DNA from: Hericium rajendrae
Lineage: Eukaryota > Basidiomycota > Agaricomycetes > Russulales > Hericiaceae
DNA length: 64,000 bases
Direction: 5' to 3'
NCBI GenBank assembly: GCA_033439255.1
Contig: CM065887.1
Location: 930,001 to 994,000, forward strand
Position 1 is the first letter of the stretch. The number at the start of each line of letters is the position of its first letter. Positions 58,009-64,000 of this stretch are shown here, piece after piece. Position numbers and translations under genes: made by a program. Under the pieces are notes generated by a model. It saw only the letters and a list, made by a program, of their open reading frames with translations, made no database searches and had not been told where the DNA came from.

Positions 58009-60013
58009 GTCAAAAGCGAAAGGGAAGGCAAAAGCTGCAGTACGTACGTCTATAGCATATATAGCGTTAGCTGGTAACCATATATAACAAAGTTCGCTCG
58101 GAATACTATTCCGAAGGAAGCCTTATCGCACGACGTCGACCCCCATGCATAGCCACAGCTCTAATCTGAAGTAAGTTAGCAAAATGCCGTTATTCCGCCC
58201 GCATTCCATTCATCCTGTTCAGCGAATCATTAATATGCAAAGACAGCAGATTTAAATGGTACTCTCGCCTGCCTTTCTCACCGAGAAACAGAGCATGGAA
58301 CTTTCGAGATAAGACCAAGATCAAGATATTCTTTTGTGTGTGGGTTCTTCTCCCCATAGGCGACCAGAAGTTTTTGATAGGGCTTGTTCAGATGGGTATG
58401 TAGAAATGAACGTAAATAAAGTTCCCGGTGACGGTCATGGCCAACCTCACGCGGTCGCCGAGTCCGGCAAGGTCGGGCATCAAGGCGTATCGCTTCCCGT
58501 CTAGCAATGACATGCTTACGGTCGAATCTCACAACTGGACCGACAGACGCAAGAATCATGCTCGCACCTACAGTCTCAGACGCAAGAGATGGAGCGGATC
58601 GCGTAGCATGCAGCTGAGCGCTGAGTCGCGACTCTCAGTCTACGCGCCCGACCTGAGATAATTGGTCTCCAATCTTTAGGTTGCACCTTCATCTTCACGT
58701 CGAGTGCCCCTTGGCGAGGACTTGAACACATTTCTTCATCTATTTCAACGATAATAAAATCAGCTAAAACCGCAGAACGAAAGGCAAAGATATGCCACTG
58801 TAGTCACCAGGGAGACAAAATCAGAGATATAACCCTTCTTTCCCCCTAACTGGCGTGATTTATGAGTGTAGAGAGCTGATATCGCGAAAGAGCATGCTCC
58901 AGTTCGTCTTGATGCTTCGCATTTCGTCTGCAAAGGCCAGCTGGTGCAGCCTATCCCGGACGAGCGACTCGGCCGCATGCTATACGATCCGTCCCATCCT
59001 TGCCTCTGTAGGTGCGACCATGGTTTATAGTGACCGGCGTCATTGAGCCTCAGCTGGGACGCGCACCTGAGGCCAACAAATTGCAATCAGATAGAGCCCG
59101 CAGAAGAAGGAACGAGGCATGTCGAGTCCAGAAGGCAGGCACTTCACGGCTGCCGCTTGCTCGGTCTGTTGATGAGTAGCACACCAAAGAAAATGAGATG
59201 ATCCGTGCGTATCAGCACTATCGGCCGACTTGCCTTCTCAGCCTGCATTCGGCATCATATGCCCAAGAAGGAATGAACGTATGTTTCGTCGCGCATCGTT
59301 ACATCTAATCACCATCAGTCTCGAGTAAATGTTTACCGTCCTGAGGGCATCAACATGTCGCAGCTTTTCTTTGAAGCAGGATGTCTACGCAACGCCTCTG
59401 ATTTGAGGGGATGACTTCGAGAATCGCTATCGCTCGAGATCCACCATCAAGGTCTGTGTAGTGACGGGGACTGTAGTCAGCGCAGCAATGTAATAGCTAC
59501 TGTGTGATTTGGTTCAGCTGCCTTCTTGCATCTTTTCCAGCGCAACGGCCCAGAGCTTGGAGGTGGACGAGAGCCCGCTTCGAACGCTTGATGCATACCG
59601 ATCCTATGCTCACTATGCGCAGGACTGTAACATCAACTAGGTCAACACAATAACACGAGTCTACCGAGAAGATAAACGCACCTGCACCAGCCGCGCACCA
59701 CTCTGACGCCCCCGATCCCGCACCCCAACAAGCCACTCACCTGCCAGACACCTCAAACGCAGGACCCACGCCGCGCTCTCGAGAAATCCACTATACTTCA
59801 TTGCCCGCACTACGCGCGTGATAATCTATAAGTAGTATGCATACCGGACCAACGAACCAGAGAAAGCAGCCGTACAGTACCAAAGCCAAGCAGAGCAACG
59901 AGCGACAGGGGCGAGAAACGAGGGGACGGCCACGGTGGGTATATACATGTACGTGCAAGTCCGTGTGTATCTACGGGGGTGAATAAGTTATCGTCGCGGT
60001 CGTGAGTTAGCGC
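58009..60013. other. Gene-poor stretch, one small basic ORF
   Basis: About 2 kb between two minus-strand genes. A plus-strand frame 58437-58661 (74 aa, basic, starting MANLTRSPSPARSGIKAY) has an ATG and coding-like composition but no recognised homology. I leave it uncalled. The right part should hold the 3' UTR of the glutaredoxin-fold gene. No repeats or RNA genes were recognised. Confidence 0.4.
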
Positions 60014-61105
60014 TTAACGCCGGCCCTTCTTGCCGCCTTTGCGGCCGCGCGGGGGCTGTGGCACCGCGCCGGCCTCCGCGACGCGCCGCGCCAGCTCGCC
60101 GGTCGCGACGAGATCGCGCACGTCGTCGATCGTGCCGATGGGTGTACCGCCGACTAAGAGGATCGGCAGCGCGGTGGTGTTCGTGAGGCGGAAGAGCAGG
60201 GGCATGACGACCTCCGCGTCGGCTGCAGGAGGGCTGTGAGTCGGACTTAGACAGAAAGGATGAAAGGCGTGCATACCGCGCTGGTCGATCTCGAACACGG
60301 TGGGCGAGGGCTTGAGATGCATGTCGTAGATGAGGGACTTAAGCTCGCGCGAGACGGGCGAGCGGAGCTGTGTGTACAAGTCAGCGCACATGTTTTTCAT
60401 ACAATATCAGGTGATAGCGAGGGCGGCACGCACCTTCGAGAATATGACCACGGGGTTGCGCGTCCACGCGTCGTTCACGACCTCGTCGACCTCGGCCGCC
60501 GCGCGCGCACTGCGCGTGTCAAAGTCGAGCACGAGCTGCGGGTCGAGCGCGCGCGCGGGGTCGACCGTCGGCGGGAGCACGTTCTGCGGGAGCGCGGCCA
60601 TGAAGCTCGTGAGCGCGGCGAGCTCCTGCGCGGCATCGAGCTGCACCTGCGGATGCGCTGGGCTCGCGGGCCGGGCGTCGCGGTGCTTGGCAGCGTAGTT
60701 CGCGAGCTGGCGCCAGGGCGAGGATGCGTCGGCGGGAGAGGCGGATTTGGAGTGGGGATTCCGGAGGGGAACGGTGCCGGACATGGATGGGTGTGCGACG
60801 AGCAGGATATAAGTAGAGACTAGGACGAGGGCGAGGAGGGCGAGGTAGGTCGTGCGCTGGCGGGACTTGCGTGGATTAAGGATCTCTAGCATGGAGGTGA
60901 GGGAGGAGGATGGGGTCGGGGTCGAGGCGGTCGTGGATGATAACGAGCTAGATGAGGACATGGACAGGGATTGCAAAGACGAGTAGGATCTGGAGTCTTT
61001 CTTGTCATCGTGGCTCTGGAAGAAGGGGAGGGGGGACGAGGGGGTGCGGGGCATGGAGGGAAGTGGCTTGGGGATTTGGCGGGCGGAAAGCGTGCGTTGG
61101 TGCAT
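60014..61105 (-). CDS. Membrane-anchored glutaredoxin-fold protein lacking the redox Cys
   Basis: Three exons: 61105-60434, 60367-60277 and 60222-60014 (323 aa). A Ser-rich cytosolic N-terminus is followed by one membrane segment (about residues 86-105, TTYLALLALVLVSTYILLVA). A luminal stretch then leads to a glutaredoxin-like domain, the layout of Golgi/ER glutaredoxins such as yeast Grx6/Grx7. The domain reads NPVVIFSKLRSPVSRELKSL, LKPSPTVFEIDQRADAEV, and ALPILLVGGTPIGTIDDV with the cis-proline kept. The position of the active-site cysteine (usually FSKxxCPYS) is FSKLRSPVS, with no cysteine, and the domain has none elsewhere. Glutathione-dependent thiol chemistry is therefore unlikely; a structural or binding role is inferred. 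The basic end GRKGGKKGRR could be a retention or binding signal. Confidence 0.82.
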
Positions 61106-63523
61106 GGCTACTTATGAATATATGACCGACGGGTTATTGTAAGAACGTAGATAAGAAAGGAACGGCGATAACGTCGAAGAAAAAATGATCTGCTAGTGAT
61201 TGAAGACAGGAAAAAGAACGTGTGCGGTCGACGGTCCTGATGGCGTTCTTGTCAGACTCGAGAACAAAGCTTTCCTTCTCGGTCTCGGCCCCTCGCCTGC
61301 CTTTTATGGTCCGATGTCTCCGGAATCATGCCCGGCCATTCCTCGACAGAAGCCTCGATCTCAAGCTTGCCTCTGTGACAGGACTCTCCTGCCGATTTCA
61401 TTATATGCCCTCCATCGTGCCGTCATGCAAAAAGGACGGTTCAGAAGCAGGTTTGATGGTCCCCCGCATCTGACGTATCCTCGTTTGCACTCTAAAGTTG
61501 ATAAGAATAGCTGACGTGCCTGTCAGACACATTTTAACTTGATGCCCTGGCAAGTATGCCCTGGCAAGTTCGCCCATGGATCCGCATCGATGAGCATGGA
61601 CGCCACACGTCGACCACGATGGTAGCCAATACCGTTCTGGCAGTGTCTGTGCCCATAAGCATTGTCGAGTGGTGGCGGCTTGACGTGGTGAGCACGTTGC
61701 TCATGTTCTTCATCGCAGCAGGCAGGGCGCAAAAGAACTCGAAGATACCCACTCAGACGCCCATTTCACCTTAGCAGAAATGAACCCGCCGAATCGCGAA
61801 GACAATTGTGTGTACGTTACCATATCCATCCGCGTGCCGTCACCCCATTCTTCGTCGCGGCAATCCTGTCTCTTGATGTTAGTATTGACATTCTTTCATT
61901 ATAGACAGCGGGCAACATCGTGGGGCCGGACGGTTACGCCTGCATCAATACATGCATGTAGGCAAAGTCCTCGGAGCGCCGCTTCGCGAACCAAGCTCAG
62001 TCTGGCATGCGGTCAAGCCTTAAGGCATCGCAGTTCCAGTAGTCGGCTTTCCGAACTAGCACATATCAGTCGTATGCATGACAGCGGACAGCAGCGCAAA
62101 CATTGGACATCAAAGCGAATCGATTGGTTGTTCTAATCGCAGTGCTTGTCCTGATATTGAAGCTTGCACGAAGAACTCCACTTGCCGACGGCCGTTCGTC
62201 GTGCTCATCGGAAAGCAGTACTAGCTGCCGCGCCCTCAGTGCATGGCTATCCTCCAGCTTCCTCTCACAAAAGTGTCCCTCATTTCCCAACATGGTTCGA
62301 TCTCGAAGCCTCCGGATCCCGTTGCACGCCTGCAATCGACGTCACAATCTCCCTCCGCGGCCCGTGCACTTAATGCTGCCCAGATTAAGGCCCTCGCGGC
62401 ATCATCCTGGAAGCTGTCAGTGCGCGTTCTAGTGCGCTAGGCGTTCCGGCATCTGCCCGCGTGGGCCGGCGCGTGTGTGGCCAGAAGCGAGGCTGCTTGC
62501 GAGGGCGAAGTGGATGGGTCCATGGCGTGCGGATGCAGGATGAGGATTCTGGTGGATAGCGTGAAGACTGGGTGCGTAGGAATTACATCAAGTAGGGAAG
62601 CTCTACGTTTTCCGTCGCCATGAATACTGACATTGGTCTCGCAGAGCGTGAGGCTCATTTCGGAGATTACCAGAATGTTGACCCACGTCTTGTGTCAAGC
62701 GTTGCGATTCATTGCAAGGCACATTTTCTTTGGTCGCATCCAAAGCCCACATCAGAAACATCTCATTTCGAGGAGTCGCGTCATTATGGCGCCGCGATAA
62801 CTTTCTATAAGCGACTTTTTATCTCTGCACTGGCCATAGACAGAGCGATTGTCTTCTATCTGAGGTCAGCTACGAAGACTAGTATTGGTCTTGTTTGGAA
62901 CGGAGTCCCTCGGACGACTACTAGTACTGTCGCTCTCTTGCACGTAGGCCTCTCACCATATCTCGCGCTTTTGTCGTCGCACCGATCGAGTCAGGCTATC
63001 TGGGTCTACAGCGCACTGATCGCTGCTGCCCGAGCCCGGAGACAAAGCAAGGACAACGACAGGTTCGCAGCAGATTCTTTGGAAGATGACGTTGAGGGCG
63101 GATGCTCCGATCGGGCTGGTGCTCGCAGTAGCGGTGGGTATGATAATGGTTCGTACCCAAGAAACTTGGAATCTTCTCTTCTACGCCTCGTCGTTGATGG
63201 AGAGATATCGCAGTTCACTCTCGCGGTGGCAGAGCTTGCATGGTGATAAGACTTCAGTTATGGTTATCTTGTCGTTATTGTATTCCGGACACCGCAACTT
63301 GTCCTGCGCTATCAAGGCGTGTATTGAATATCGCGCCCTCTTCAGCATCTAACAAAGAAGCAATGCCGATCAGGCCACGACTCGAAGTGCCTCGTGACCC
63401 ACGACGCAGTTCCGCGTACACGACCGAGCGGCGACCTTGCTCTTCCCTTCTCACCACCAAGAGCATACCCAGACCCAGCGAATCTCGCCGCCTCCATCAG
63501 TGAAACCTTGAGCCTAGTGTCTC
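61106..63523. other. Gene-poor stretch before the right-edge gene
   Basis: About 2.4 kb. A single ATG-initiated frame of 208 codons lies at 62620-63246 (+), but it has no recognised domain and uneven coding character, so I do not call it a gene. A short duplicated phrase, TGCCCTGGCAAGT, occurs twice at 61542-61567. Nothing else stands out. Confidence 0.4.
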
Positions 63524-64000
63524 ATGCCACCTCAAAGCAGCAATCCGTCGTTAGCAAAGCGTAAGTCTGCTGCACATAAACCCTTTTGCTGTTGCATCCT
63601 TATCGATCAGCTTCTCGCCCTAGCGACCACGCTGGCAGCCCCGTCCAGTGAGTCACCACCCGAGGCTCTTTCCGGAGGCGGCTACAGATCGTCTCGCTCC
63701 TCCTTGGATGACTACCTGAGAGATGACCGTTCTTCGAGGATCATAGAGCCTGTGGCTGGATCAAAAGCACCTGAGGGCACAGAAGTGCAGCTTTCTGAGG
63801 TAGCAAGGCCTGCATCCCGCCCAAACAGTGATGGCGTCATTCGTAAGTGATTTCTCTCCAGCCACGGCATCTAAGGTTTTGCTTATTGGCATACTGTATA
63901 TCTTCACAGGAAATCAGTCCCCTGTGGATATTCTGGAGCGCTTCGCGGTCGGTCGCTCTGATTCGCTGGAGCCAGACGCTTCTCCACCGCTAAGTCTGTC
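63524..64000 (+). CDS. Unknown protein, 5' part only (runs off the window)
   Basis: Exons 63524-63560 and 63624-63842 and a third beginning at 63910 join in phase to give MPPQSSNPSLAKPTTLAAPS and then SGGGYRSSRSSLDDYLRDDR, VQLSEVARPASRPNSDGVIR and NQSPVDILERFAVGRSDSLE. The sequence is still open at base 64000. The visible 115 residues are disordered and rich in Ser, Pro and Arg, with no recognised domain. The gene is real by its clean splice sites and coding composition, but its function cannot be told from this part. Confidence 0.6.

Noticed and set aside
62620-63246. Single-exon 208-codon ORF with ATG
   Set aside because: No domain, irregular composition, and intron-free in an intron-rich genome; not enough to call a gene.
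1-64000. CRISPR arrays, retroelements, tRNA and rRNA genes
   Set aside because: No regular spacer array, no reverse transcriptase, integrase or long terminal repeat, and no tRNA-like box pair was recognised by eye; tRNAscan or a repeat library search could still find a small one.

Overview
The window is nuclear DNA from a filamentous basidiomycete, most likely an Agaricomycete (a mushroom or polypore relative). The genes are GC-rich and closely packed. Almost all are cut by many 47-70 nt introns with GT-AG borders. Several protein families (TCO89-like TORC1 subunit, CipC-like protein, GH63 glucosidase-like enzyme) look like the basidiomycete versions. I resolved 20 complete protein-coding genes by joining exons across consensus splice sites. 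For all 20 models the exon lengths sum to a whole number of codons. One further gene runs off the right edge.

Layout, left to right: a tandem Zn2Cys6 protein (1.3-2.9 kb, +); a PP2C phosphatase (3.1-4.6, -); a gene-poor stretch with a ~200 bp tandem duplication (4.6-7.4); AdoMet decarboxylase (7.4-9.0, -); a mitochondrial DUF1279/FAM210 protein (9.5-10.2, +); a small RPEL-motif protein (10.5-10.9, -); a 30-exon HLTF/Rad5-type SNF2 helicase with an N-terminal PARP zinc finger (11.7-17.0, +); a CipC-like protein (17.5-18.7, -); COG5 (19.5-22.8, +); ILV6, the acetolactate synthase regulatory subunit (23.4-24.8, +); a PDK1-like AGC kinase (27.1-30.2, +); a TCO89-like protein (32.4-34.0, -) back to back with UTP6 (34.2-36.5, +); a Ran1/Ksp1-type kinase (38.8-41.6, +); a Pho80-like cyclin (42.1-43.0, -) back to back with RPL12 (43.3-43.9, +); an FAD monooxygenase (44.1-45.5, -); a Mkk1-type MAPK kinase (46.4-48.0, -); a 3.3 kb gene-poor gap holding a broken ILV6-like fragment; a GH63 enzyme (51.4-55.5, +); a 17-exon vacuolar Ca2+/H+ exchanger (55.8-58.0, -); a membrane-anchored glutaredoxin-fold protein without the redox cysteine (60.0-61.1, -); and the start of an unknown gene (63.5, +).

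This is mostly a housekeeping and signalling region, not a biosynthetic cluster. One theme recurs: growth control. TORC1 (TCO89-like), PDK1, Mkk1, a Ran1-type kinase, a phosphate-type cyclin, UTP6 (rRNA processing) and RPL12 all lie within about 21 kb, and two of the adjacent pairs share short divergent promoters. I see no evidence that they form one system. I recognised no retroelement, CRISPR array, tRNA or rRNA. The only mobile-element candidate is a ~145 bp foldback sequence inside an ILV6 intron. The most unusual items are the tandem zinc clusters with matching intron positions, the PARP-finger/HIRAN/SNF2/RING fusion, the cysteine-less glutaredoxin, the divergent calcium exchanger and the ILV6 pseudogene fragment. 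All exon joins were made by eye and have no transcript support.
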